Shown piece after piece: positions 1-7,547 of a DNA stretch of 64,000 bases (its first letter is position 1; each line of letters opens with the position of its first letter). The translations under genes were made by a program, and so were the position numbers. The notes beneath the pieces were generated by a model that was not told the origin of the DNA, did not search any database, and was given only the letters and a program-made list of their open reading frames with translations. This DNA comes from Dokdonella sp. (GTDB lineage: Bacteria; Pseudomonadota; Gammaproteobacteria; Xanthomonadales; Rhodanobacteraceae): positions 248,001 to 312,000 of the forward strand of contig JADJQH010000001.1 in assembly GCA_016712865.1 (NCBI GenBank). The letters run 5' to 3'.

Positions 1-737
1 GGCGTCGGGTGTCGGCCTTGGGCCGCGAGGCCGTCTCGGGTCGCCGTATCAAGGAGGCCCAGGTGGCTGTAGACCGAGCGCGGGCTGCGGCACGCGCCTA
101 TGGCCTGCCCGGGGCTGCTGCGGGACGCAGCAACGGTGAATTCACATTGACTGCACCGCACGCCGGACGCCTGACGGAAGATGATTTTGTCGTCGGTCAG
201 CGCATCGAACCCGGCAAGCCGCTGTTTCGTCTCGTTGATGAATCGACCGTCTGGGTTGACGCCAAGCTGCCTTCGGACGCGGTGTCTCGCGTGCAGGCGG
301 GAGCGCCGGCAACCGTTATCGCCGGTGGCCAACGCATGCCCGGGACGGTCATGCACAGCGCGCACCGGACCTCCGAAGCCACACGCAATGCATCTGTTCG
401 TGTGGAGGTGCCAAACCCGGACGATCGACTGCATGGAGGTGATTACGTCGATGTGTATTTCGAGGCCGGCAGATTGGCTTCCGCGCAATCGCAAACGTCA
501 GACTCGCTGTCGGTTCCGAACGGTGCGTTGGTGCAGATTGAAGGGGAGACGGTCGTCTTTCGCCGTGATGAACACGGCGCATTTGCCCCTGTGCCGGTTC
601 GCGTCGGCGATGTCATCGGTGACCACACGGTCATCCGCGAGGGATTGAAAACGGGCGACACCGTCGTCGTGACCGGCGCATTCACCTTGAAATCCCAGAT
701 TCTCAAAGCGCAAATGGGAGAAGGACATGGTCACTGA
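1..737 (+). CDS. RND efflux periplasmic adaptor (CzcB/CusB-like), 5' end outside window
   Basis: This is the C-terminal part of a membrane fusion protein that joins an inner-membrane RND pump to an outer-membrane channel. The reading frame is open to the left edge, so the first possible start (GTG at 9) is probably internal. The visible part has the second half of a lipoyl/barrel-sandwich domain (LTAPHAGRL, then VDESTVWVDAKL) followed by beta-barrel and membrane-proximal segments ending in a His-containing tail (GEGHGH). It ends 30 bp before the RND pump gene and must be in the same operon. The matching outer-membrane protein would lie to the left of the window. The metal cannot be read from the fragment; heavy-metal type is inferred from the pump next door. 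Confidence 0.85.
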   Translation, partial: RRVSALGREAVSGRRIKEAQVAVDRARAAARAYGLPGAAAGRSNGEFTLTAPHAGRLTEDDFVVGQRIEPGKPLFRLVDESTVWVDAKLPSDAVSRVQAGAPATVIAGGQRMPGTVMHSAHRTSEATRNASVRVEVPNPDDRLHGGDYVDVYFEAGRLASAQSQTSDSLSVPNGALVQIEGETVVFRRDEHGAFAPVPVRVGDVIGDHTVIREGLKTGDTVVVTGAFTLKSQILKAQMGEGHGH

Positions 738-767
738 TTCCTTCCCGTCACTGGGCGGAGGTCCGTC

Positions 768-3700
768 ATGTTGAACGGTCTGGTTGAATTTTCCCTGCGC
801 TACAAATTTCTGATCATCATCGTCTTTGCCGTGGTCGCCTTTCTCGGTTTGCGCGCCGTGCACGACGTGCCGATTGATGCGTTCCCGGACGTCACCCCGG
901 CACAAGTTAATGTGTACACGGAGTCGCCCGGCTTGGCCGCTGAGGACGTCGAACTGCTTTTGACAACGCCGATCGAGTCCGCATTGGCCGGCTTGCCGAA
1001 GGTGCAGGAGATCCGCTCGGTTAGCCTGTTCGGACTGTCTTATGTCTCGGTCTATTTCGAAGATGACATGGACATTTATTTCGCACGCCAACTGGTCAAC
1101 GAACGCCTGCAGGAAATCGGTGATCGTTTGCCGCCCGGCTACGGAAAACCCGGCATGGGTCCAAACACCTCGGGCCTCGGTCAGGTGTTCTGGTACACGG
1201 TCGAGCGCGCGCCCGGTGTCGACCCGGCGCAGGTCAGTGATATGGATCTGCGTACCTGGCAGGAGTGGATGGTGCGACTCGTCCTGCGCACCGCGCCGGG
1301 CGTCGACGATGTCTCGTCCTGGGGCGGAGGCGAGCGTGAATATCAGATTCTGGTCGATCCGCAACGCCTCTATGCGCGTGGGCTTGGATTCAGCGATGTG
1401 ATCAATGCGATCCCGGCCAACAACGGTCAGGTCGGTGGCAACGTCATGGATGTCGGACGTGAGCAGTTCCTCGTGCGCGGCCTGGGTCTGCTCATATCGA
1501 CCGCCGATATCGGCGGGATCGTGCTCAAGGCCGAGGATGGCGTGCCGGTGTACCTGCGTGACGTCGCCACCGTGGTGGAAGCCCCCGCGCCGCGATTCGG
1601 TGCGGTGACGCGCGATGGCCAGGAAGTCGTCCTCGGCATGGCCCTGGCCCGTATTGGCGAAAATGCGAAAGCGGTGGTCGAGGCGGTCAAGGGCAAACTC
1701 GACGTCGTACGCGACGCCCTGCCCAAAACCATGGTGCTCAAGCCGATCTACGAGCGCACCGATCTCGTCAACAAGGCGGTAGGAACCGCTGTGCGCGCGC
1801 TGATCGAGGGCTCCATCCTGGTCGCAATTATCCTGTTCCTGTTTCTGGGCGAACTACGCTCGGCCTTGGTCGTGATCGTCACCTTGCCACTGGCCATGCT
1901 GATCGCCTTCATCGGCATGGGCCAAGCCGGGCTCTCCGCCAACTTGATGTCGCTGGCGGGGCTCGCGATCGGTATTGGCATGATGGTCGACGGTGCTGTG
2001 GTCATGGTCGAGAATGCTTTTCGGGTCATGGCCGAACGTCTTGAACATGGCGAAAAGGTCAATCGCACGGCTGCCGTTCTGACCGCGGCCCGCGAGGTCG
2101 CCAATCCGATTGCCTTCGCGATCATCATCATCATCGTTGTGTTCCTGCCCTTGTTCGCACTGGAAGGACTGGAAGGCAAGATGTTCAAACCGATGGCCTT
2201 CAACATCGCCTTCGCCATGGCAGGCTCGCTGGTCCTGAGTCTGACCCTGATCCCCGTGCTCGCTTCCTTGATCCTCAAGCCGAAGCCGGAGCGCGATACC
2301 TGGCTGGTGGCACGAATCAAGCGGGGCTACCGGCCCCTGCTCGACAAGGCGCTCGCCAGCAAACGGATCGTCGTCGTCAGTGCGGTGTTGGCGCTGCTGG
2401 TCAGCCTTGCCTTGTTCCCGTTTCTCGGCAAGGAATTCATGCCGCAGTTGCAGGAGGGTTCAATCATGTGGCGCGTGACCGGCATCCCATCCACTTCGCT
2501 CAACGAATCCATCGCCACCAGCAACACGATCTCGGAGGCGTTCAAGAAGTTTCCTGAAGTGGAAACCACGCTGGCGATGATCGGTCGCGCGGAAAAGGGC
2601 GAGACGGCCGACGTCAACTACATGGAAATCTATACCGCACTGAAACCGGAGGACGAGTGGATCAGCGGGCGCGACATCAAGCAGTTGGAAGAAGCCATGC
2701 AGGAAACGCTCGAGGAAGTGGTGCCCAACGTTGTGCCCGGTTACACCCAGCCGATCCAAATGCGCGTCGAGGAACTGATCTCAGGTGTGCGGGCAACGCT
2801 GGCCCTCAAGCTCTATGGTGAGGATCTGCAGCAACTCGACCGTATCAGTGCCCAGTTGAAAGATGTACTCGCGAACGTCGAGGGTGTTGCCGATCTCTCG
2901 CTGGAGGCGAATGTCGGCAAGCCGCAGATCCGCATCCAGGTCGATCGCGACGAGCTCGCCCGCCACGGGATGAACGCTGATGACGTTTTGACCATCGTGC
3001 GCAACGGTCTCGGTGGCGAACCGGTCAGCGTGCTGCTCGATGGCGTTCGGCGCTTCGATATCGCGGTGCGTCTGAGTGAGGCAACCCGCGACAGCGTCGA
3101 GGCCTTGCGCCGAATTCCATTGCGCTCGGCCACCGGCGCCCTGGTGGCGTTGTCAGAAGTCGCCGACATCAGTGTGGCCGAAGGCTATTCCTTCGTACGT
3201 CGCGAGCAACTGCAGCGTTATGCCGTCATCCAGATGGATGTGCGTGGCCGCGACGTCGACAGCTTCGTCAAGGATGCCGAAGCGGCGATCGGCCAGCAGG
3301 TGACCTTGCCGTCCGGTTACTGGATCGAATGGGGTGGCGCGTTCGAGAATCAGCAGCGTGCCTTGGCCCGACTCGCCTTGATCGTGCCGATCACGATCTT
3401 CTTCATCTTCGTACTGCTCTACACCGCCTTCAATTCGGTGAAATACGCGGTGCTCATCCTAGCCAATGTGCCATTCGCCACCATTGGCGGGCTGCTCGCC
3501 TTGTTCGTCACCGGGCAGTACCTCTCTGTGCCCTCGGCGATCGGATTCATCGCGGTGTTCGGCGTGGCCATGCTTAATGGCATCGTGCTGGTGAGCTTTC
3601 TCAATGAACTGCGCGACAAAGGGCTCGCGGTGCGCGAGGCGGTTCTCCAAGGCACAGCCCTTCGCCTGCGCCCGGTGCTGATGACAGCAAGCGTGGCGAT

Positions 3701-3896
3701 TCTTGGCCTGGTTCCGATGCTGCTGTCGCGCGGTGTCGGCGCAGAAACCCAGCGGCCGCTGGCGACAGTCGTGGTCGGCGGTTTGATCACTTCGACCCTG
3801 CTTACCCTCGTGCTGCTACCGGTTCTCTACGAATGGTTGGAGAACCGCGCAGAACAGCGATCACTCAAGGCAAGAACCGAGGAGGAAACGCCATGA
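768..3896 (+). CDS. Heavy-metal RND efflux pump, CzcA/CusA family (pump 1)
   Basis: A 1042-residue inner-membrane proton-driven transporter, full length for the HME-RND family. It starts with the usual N-terminal helix (LVEFSLRYKFLIIIVFAVVAFLGLRAV) and the periplasmic motif PIDAFPDVTPAQV. The TM4 signature is GMMVDGAVVMVENAFR, which has the Asp and Glu/Asn of HME pumps but does not match the DFGxxVDGAV form of the classical CzcA at the right end of this window, nor the [13 protein letters not shown] form of CusA. Divalent metal export is therefore likely, but the ion is not settled. A GGAGG ribosome binding site lies about 10 bp upstream. Its stop overlaps the next start as ATGA. Confidence 0.92.
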   Translation: MLNGLVEFSLRYKFLIIIVFAVVAFLGLRAVHDVPIDAFPDVTPAQVNVYTESPGLAAEDVELLLTTPIESALAGLPKVQEIRSVSLFGLSYVSVYFEDDMDIYFARQLVNERLQEIGDRLPPGYGKPGMGPNTSGLGQVFWYTVERAPGVDPAQVSDMDLRTWQEWMVRLVLRTAPGVDDVSSWGGGEREYQILVDPQRLYARGLGFSDVINAIPANNGQVGGNVMDVGREQFLVRGLGLLISTADIGGIVLKAEDGVPVYLRDVATVVEAPAPRFGAVTRDGQEVVLGMALARIGENAKAVVEAVKGKLDVVRDALPKTMVLKPIYERTDLVNKAVGTAVRALIEGSILVAIILFLFLGELRSALVVIVTLPLAMLIAFIGMGQAGLSANLMSLAGLAIGIGMMVDGAVVMVENAFRVMAERLEHGEKVNRTAAVLTAAREVANPIAFAIIIIIVVFLPLFALEGLEGKMFKPMAFNIAFAMAGSLVLSLTLIPVLASLILKPKPERDTWLVARIKRGYRPLLDKALASKRIVVVSAVLALLVSLALFPFLGKEFMPQLQEGSIMWRVTGIPSTSLNESIATSNTISEAFKKFPEVETTLAMIGRAEKGETADVNYMEIYTALKPEDEWISGRDIKQLEEAMQETLEEVVPNVVPGYTQPIQMRVEELISGVRATLALKLYGEDLQQLDRISAQLKDVLANVEGVADLSLEANVGKPQIRIQVDRDELARHGMNADDVLTIVRNGLGGEPVSVLLDGVRRFDIAVRLSEATRDSVEALRRIPLRSATGALVALSEVADISVAEGYSFVRREQLQRYAVIQMDVRGRDVDSFVKDAEAAIGQQVTLPSGYWIEWGGAFENQQRALARLALIVPITIFFIFVLLYTAFNSVKYAVLILANVPFATIGGLLALFVTGQYLSVPSAIGFIAVFGVAMLNGIVLVSFLNELRDKGLAVREAVLQGTALRLRPVLMTASVAILGLVPMLLSRGVGAETQRPLATVVVGGLITSTLLTLVLLPVLYEWLENRAEQRSLKARTEEETP

Positions 3897-4222
3897 AGCA
3901 GATCAAGGCATTCGTGCATCGCAACCGGGCGTCGGATCTGGTCCGCGCCCTGGAAGATGCGGGCTTTCGGAAATTAAACCTTTTCGACGTCAAAGGATTA
4001 CTCCGCGCACTACGTGCGCGGGAACAGGAGTACTCGGTGGACTTCGGTGATCGTGTCATCAGCGAAATGCAGATGGAGCTGTTCTGCGAGGACGAGGAAG
4101 TCAGTCGCGCGGTGGAGATCTTCCTCCGTGTCGGTCGGACCGGACAGGCCGCTGCCGGCTGGGTCTATGTCGCCGCCGTGGAGCAGGCCTTTGCCATTGG
4201 TGCGACCGAACCGCCGAGCTGA
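3893..4222 (+). CDS. PII-like signalling protein of metal efflux operon
   Basis: A 109-residue protein with a PII/GlnB-like ferredoxin fold pattern: it opens with MKQIKAFVHRNRASDLVRALEDAGF and contains the alternating strand-helix layout expected for small trimeric PII relatives. The start is fixed by a GAGGAGG site and by the ATGA overlap with the RND pump stop, so the longer upstream frame is not used. PII-like proteins often sit at the end of HME-RND operons and are thought to sense metal or nucleotide and tune the pump; the ligand here is unknown. There is no uridylylation-type T-loop tyrosine that I can place confidently. Confidence 0.75.
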   Translation: MKQIKAFVHRNRASDLVRALEDAGFRKLNLFDVKGLLRALRAREQEYSVDFGDRVISEMQMELFCEDEEVSRAVEIFLRVGRTGQAAAGWVYVAAVEQAFAIGATEPPS

Positions 4223-4310
4223 AGGATTCTGCGAACCGCTGCTCAACCGGCGACGCGGGGTACGCGGACGCCTCTGGACAAATCACACAACTCGTTCCGA
4301 GGAGACACAC

Positions 4311-5216
4311 ATGGGTGCAGGACATGATCATGGCGTAACAGAATCCAGTCACGAGCGCCCGTTGTGGTGGGCGCTCGGCCTGACGGCGATTTTTCTCGTG
4401 GCGGAAATCGTCGGCGGTCTGCTTACCAACAGTCTCGCGCTGCTCTCTGACGCGGCCCATATGGGCACGGACGTCCTCGCACTGGGCATATCCCTGTTCG
4501 CAGTGCGATTGAGCCGCCGTCCCGCCGACGCCAAACGCACCTATGGCTATGCGCGCATGGAAGCGCTCGGAGCGATGGTCAATGGCGGACTCCTGTTCGT
4601 GGTCGCCGGCTACATTCTCTGGGAGGCGGTGGGGCGGTTTCGCGATCCGCCCGAGGTGGCTTCCATGGGAATGCTCGTGGTGGCCGTCGTCGGTCTGATC
4701 GTCAACCTGATCTCAATGCGATTGCTCAAGGCGGGAAGTGGCGAGAGCCTGAATGTCCATGGCGCGTATCTGGAGGTTTGGGCGGACATGCTCGGATCGG
4801 TCGGTGTCATCGTCGGCGCGATCGTCATCCAGTTCACTGGATTCGCGAGGGTCGATCCCATCGTCGCGGTGTTGATCGGACTATGGGTATTACCCAGAAG
4901 CGCATCCTTGATGCGTGATGCCGGGCATATCTTGATGCAAGGCGTGCCAAAGGGCATCGATCTCGACAAGGTTCGTTCGGCGATTGGATCGACTCCCGGC
5001 GTTCGATCGCTTCATGACTTGCATGTCTGGGCACTTGGATCCACGGTGCCCGTTCTCACGGCGCACATCGTCTACGGACCCGACGGCGGAACGGCCGAAG
5101 CCATGCGCGAATCGATTGCCAGTGGATTGAACGAGCGATTCGGAATTCGCAAGGCCACGCTTCAGCTTGAAGCATCCTCGTGCGAGCAAACGGTGACTCA
5201 TGACGCGCCGCCTTGA
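4311..5216 (+). CDS. czcD: CzcD-type cation diffusion facilitator
   Basis: A 301-residue inner-membrane antiporter that exports Zn, Cd or Co into the periplasm. It begins with a short His motif (GHDHG), then six membrane segments. The two metal-site helices show LLSDAAHMGTDVLAL and VHGAYLEVWADMLGSVGV, giving the HxxxD/DxxHxxxD type tetrahedral site of CDF proteins. The C-terminal cytoplasmic domain is present (DLHVWALGSTVPVLTAHIV). The ATG at 4311 was chosen because it has an AGGAGA site and gives the normal family length; the frame is open upstream but not protein-like. It follows the PII-like gene by about 90 bp and is probably co-transcribed. Confidence 0.93.
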   Translation: MGAGHDHGVTESSHERPLWWALGLTAIFLVAEIVGGLLTNSLALLSDAAHMGTDVLALGISLFAVRLSRRPADAKRTYGYARMEALGAMVNGGLLFVVAGYILWEAVGRFRDPPEVASMGMLVVAVVGLIVNLISMRLLKAGSGESLNVHGAYLEVWADMLGSVGVIVGAIVIQFTGFARVDPIVAVLIGLWVLPRSASLMRDAGHILMQGVPKGIDLDKVRSAIGSTPGVRSLHDLHVWALGSTVPVLTAHIVYGPDGGTAEAMRESIASGLNERFGIRKATLQLEASSCEQTVTHDAPP

Positions 5217-5440
5217 CTCGGCGCAGCATCGAGGACCCGAGATCGAATCAGACCGATAAATCTGTTTGGGAATCCGAACCCAGATACCCGGAAATCGAGA
5301 TTGAGAAGTCCTCACTTGGTCCATTCAATCGTTGATTCAGAGCATGAGTATCAGGCGTCGTGCCGTTGAAGGGGTTTCCGAGTGTTTCGACAACACGCAG
5401 AGCGTGTCGTGCCATGCCACTTCTAAGCAGCACGGACTTG

Positions 5441-5854
5441 TCACGTGGGGACGTCGACGTGTTTCAGAAAATCGAGCGTGGGACAGCAATCTCCCTCGCC
5501 GACCTGTGCGCATTCAGCGACCAGATCGACCAGATCGTTTTCCAGTGTGCGGAGCTCCGCCAGGCGTTGCCGAACGTCGGCTAATTTGAGTTCGGTCAAT
5601 TGGCGAGTTTGTTGACACGCTCGCTGGCCTCTGACTGCCAATAGCCCGGAAATTTCTTCCAGGCTAAAGCCCATCGCTTGAGCACGTCGAATGAATAGCA
5701 ACTGTGTTAGGTCTTGCTGTCCGTAGCGGCGGATACCGCCGATCGGGCGACGGGGTTCTTTCATCAGTCCGCGGCGTTGGTAGTAGCGCACCGTTTCGAC
5801 ATGGACATCCGCAGTGGCAGCCAAACGACTGATGGTGAGCGAAACATCGGACAT
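5441..5854 (-). CDS. merR: MerR, mercury-responsive transcription regulator (copy 1)
   Basis: A 137-residue MerR-family dimeric activator/repressor. The N-terminal winged helix (LTISRLAATADVHVETVRYYQRRGL) is followed by the dimer helix. The three mercury-binding cysteines are kept with the exact spacing of Tn501 MerR: Cys (RACQQ), Cys 35 residues later (VAEC) and Cys nine residues after that (GDCC), so Hg(II) is the likely inducer. It is divergent from merT across a perfect dyad. The start at 5854 is preferred over upstream ATGs because the operator half-site supplies a GGAG seven bases before it. Confidence 0.93.
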   Translation of the reverse strand: MSDVSLTISRLAATADVHVETVRYYQRRGLMKEPRRPIGGIRRYGQQDLTQLLFIRRAQAMGFSLEEISGLLAVRGQRACQQTRQLTELKLADVRQRLAELRTLENDLVDLVAECAQVGEGDCCPTLDFLKHVDVPT

Positions 5855-5857
5855 GGG

Positions 5858-5888
5858 TTGACTCCGTACCTTGGTACGGAGGTTAGTA
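5858..5888 (+). promoter_or_regulatory. mer operator-promoter (copy 1)
   Basis: A TTGACT -35 box (5858-5863) and TTAGTA -10 box (5883-5888) are separated by 19 bp, the overlong spacer typical of MerR-activated promoters. Inside it lies a perfect dyad, CTCCGTAC-N4-GTACGGAG (5862-5881), which is the Hg-MerR operator. One arm also forms the ribosome binding site of merR on the other strand. Confidence 0.9.
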
Positions 5889-5895
5889 TGCGCGC

Positions 5896-6252
5896 ATGAC
5901 CAGCCCAAACGCCAAATCACCGATCCCCGCCTTGTGGGTGGCGGCGCTGGCTGCCATCGGTGCTTCGGTATGTTGCGTCGTGCCGCTAGTTTTGGTTGTT
6001 CTTGGTATCAGTGGTGCCTGGATCGCCAACCTGACGGCACTCGACGCCTGGCGGCCCTGGTTCAGCGGGGCCACAGTGATGTGTTTGGCATATGCGTTCT
6101 GGGCGCTGTATGGACCAACTTCGGCTTGCCGCACAGCCGGTGCGTGTGTGGAACCGAAAGTTGTGCGCCGCCGGCGGCGGTGGCTGTGGCTTGCTACGGT
6201 ACTGATCGCAGTATTGCTTTCCTTTCCTTATTACGTTGTCTGGTTTTTCTAG
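5896..6252 (+). CDS. merT: MerT mercuric transport protein (copy 1)
   Basis: A 118-residue inner-membrane protein with three hydrophobic segments that carries Hg(II) into the cytoplasm. The first helix has the Cys-Cys pair (GASVCCVVPLVLV) that accepts Hg from MerP, and a second Cys pair lies in the cytoplasmic loop (SACRTAGACVE). The sequence ends FPYYVVWFF, as in the other MerT copy of this window. It starts 7 bp after the -10 box, giving a very short leader. No merA follows, so imported Hg has no reductase encoded here. Confidence 0.93.
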   Translation: MTSPNAKSPIPALWVAALAAIGASVCCVVPLVLVVLGISGAWIANLTALDAWRPWFSGATVMCLAYAFWALYGPTSACRTAGACVEPKVVRRRRRWLWLATVLIAVLLSFPYYVVWFF

Positions 6253-6262
6253 GAGTCGATCG

Positions 6263-6550
6263 ATGCGCAAATTTATTCTGGCTTTAGTGGCCCTCGCGGC
6301 GACGGGACTAGCGGCTGCGGCCAGTCCCCAAAACGTCGTGCTCGACGTCCAGAACATGACGTGCCCCGCATGCACCCCTTACCATTGAAAAAGCGCTGGA
6401 AAAATACCCGGCGTAACGACTCGTCGAGTTGATGCCAAGGCCGCAACCGTAACGGTGGATTTCGACTCGGAACGCGCAAGCATAGGGGACATAGCCCGTG
6501 TGATAACCGAGGCAGGATTCCCTGCCAAAGCGAGGCCGAGCGGTGGTTGA
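6263..6550 (+). pseudogene. merP: merP, periplasmic mercury-binding protein, frame broken (copy 1)
   Basis: The start codes for a signal peptide (MRKFILALVALAATGLAAAA) and the metal site NMTCPAC. Just after it an extra C in a CCCC run near 6376-6379 shifts the frame into a TGA at about 6387; a missing base after GAAAAA near 6402 restores it, so the rest (PGVTTRRVDAKAATVTVDF to ARPSGG) is in the original frame and total length is still 96 codons. The intact copy at 52059 shows the expected sequence. Either the gene is dead or the two homopolymer indels are read errors that cancel out. Confidence 0.85.
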
Positions 6551-6755
6551 GCCTCAGTTGCAAAGCACTTTGACGTGTCCGTGCTGCGGGCATCAAAGCA
6601 CGGAGACGATGCCGACCAACGCCTGCCAGTTCTTTTATGACTGCGCAGGCTGCGGGGAACTGTTACGCCCCAAACAAGGTGATTGCTGTGTGTTCTGCTC
6701 TTACGGCACGGTCGCTTGTCCGCCCATTCAGCAACAGAAATCCTGCTGCGGTTAG
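6543..6755 (+). CDS. GDCCVxC-domain protein (copy 1)
   Basis: A 70-residue cysteine-rich cytoplasmic protein with paired CxxC motifs: TCPCCGH, CAGCGELLRP and the family signature GDCCVFCSYGTVACPPIQ, ending KSCCG. Proteins of this small family (some are selenoproteins) are found next to mer genes; their job is not established, but they could bind or pass on soft metals. It starts at a GTG overlapping the merP stop, so it is translationally coupled. The second mer cassette carries a close relative at 52345. Confidence 0.85.
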   Translation: MVEPQLQSTLTCPCCGHQSTETMPTNACQFFYDCAGCGELLRPKQGDCCVFCSYGTVACPPIQQQKSCCG

Positions 6756-6998
6756 GGGGTCCCATTCCTCACCTCCATGAAACGCAATTCTTCCAAGAGT
6801 TCGCGCCGTGTAAGTGCGACGGGCTCTTACCCCACCACACGATGATTTATTCGCGGTTGTGACGCCTTATCTCTCGACGAAGAACTTTTGATGAGATCCA
6901 AGGTCGATTGCTCTACGCATGCGACCGCGACGAGAGGCGAATAGCGCGCCCGTCTGTCAGCGGGGCGCAACGTGACACTATGGGTGTATTCTAAGGAA

Positions 6999-7427
6999 AT
7001 GGGATTTCGATCGACATTGCTGCGGGTCGTTTTAGGTCTTGGCGTGATCCTCAACGGATCGCCTTTTGCCATGGCCGCACCATCATTTGGCATGCACGAC
7101 CACTCGCAAACGCAAACGCTCGCGCAGGAAGCTGAGGGCGATCACTTGGCGTTGCCTTCATGCCACGAAACCGCGGCATCGAATTCAAGCAAGGCCAACG
7201 GTCACTCTCCTCTGGGCAAGGGTGCGGCGCTTTCGAAGTCCTCCGCACCAAGTCCCGACTGTTGCAAGTCCGGGCGCTGCAGCTGCGCCTGCGTTCATGC
7301 AGCTGCCACTTTGCCGTCTTTTCTGTGGGTCGTGGTCGCCGAAATCCATGGGTCGGTTATATCCCCCATCGAAGCCGGGCTTCCTGCGCCGATCCTCCCG
7401 CACCTGAGGCGCCCTCCTATCGCTTGA
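6999..7427 (+). CDS. copL: CopL-family metal-binding regulatory protein
   Basis: A secreted or membrane-linked small protein of about 142 residues with a hydrophobic N-terminus (TLLRVVLGLGVILNGSPFAMAA), a His-rich middle and a Cys cluster (PDCCKSGRCSCACVHA). This pattern matches CopL, which lies directly upstream of copAB in Xanthomonas and is needed for copper-dependent expression of that operon. It sits about 120 bp before copA. Start choice is uncertain: ATG at 6999 fits the signal peptide but has a poorly spaced AGGA; GTG at 6972 is possible. Confidence 0.75.
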   Translation: MGFRSTLLRVVLGLGVILNGSPFAMAAPSFGMHDHSQTQTLAQEAEGDHLALPSCHETAASNSSKANGHSPLGKGAALSKSSAPSPDCCKSGRCSCACVHAAATLPSFLWVVVAEIHGSVISPIEAGLPAPILPHLRRPPIA

Positions 7428-7547
7428 GTGTCTGATGGTGCCTTCGGGCACCCCGTCTGCATTCGCTTCGCGTACGCGCGAGGTAAACCGCAGTCTTCGC
7501 CTGCGCGTGGTGCGCAGTCGAACCATCAACACTCCATGGTGATAATG

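Noticed and set aside
4014-4310. A possible N-terminal extension of the CzcD-type protein.
   Set aside because: It reads as the shadow of the PII-like gene, is Arg/Ser-rich, and a good ribosome binding site lies before the ATG at 4311.
5217-5440. A small gene between czcD and merR.
   Set aside because: The short frames overlap the merR 3' end or lack protein character and ribosome binding sites.
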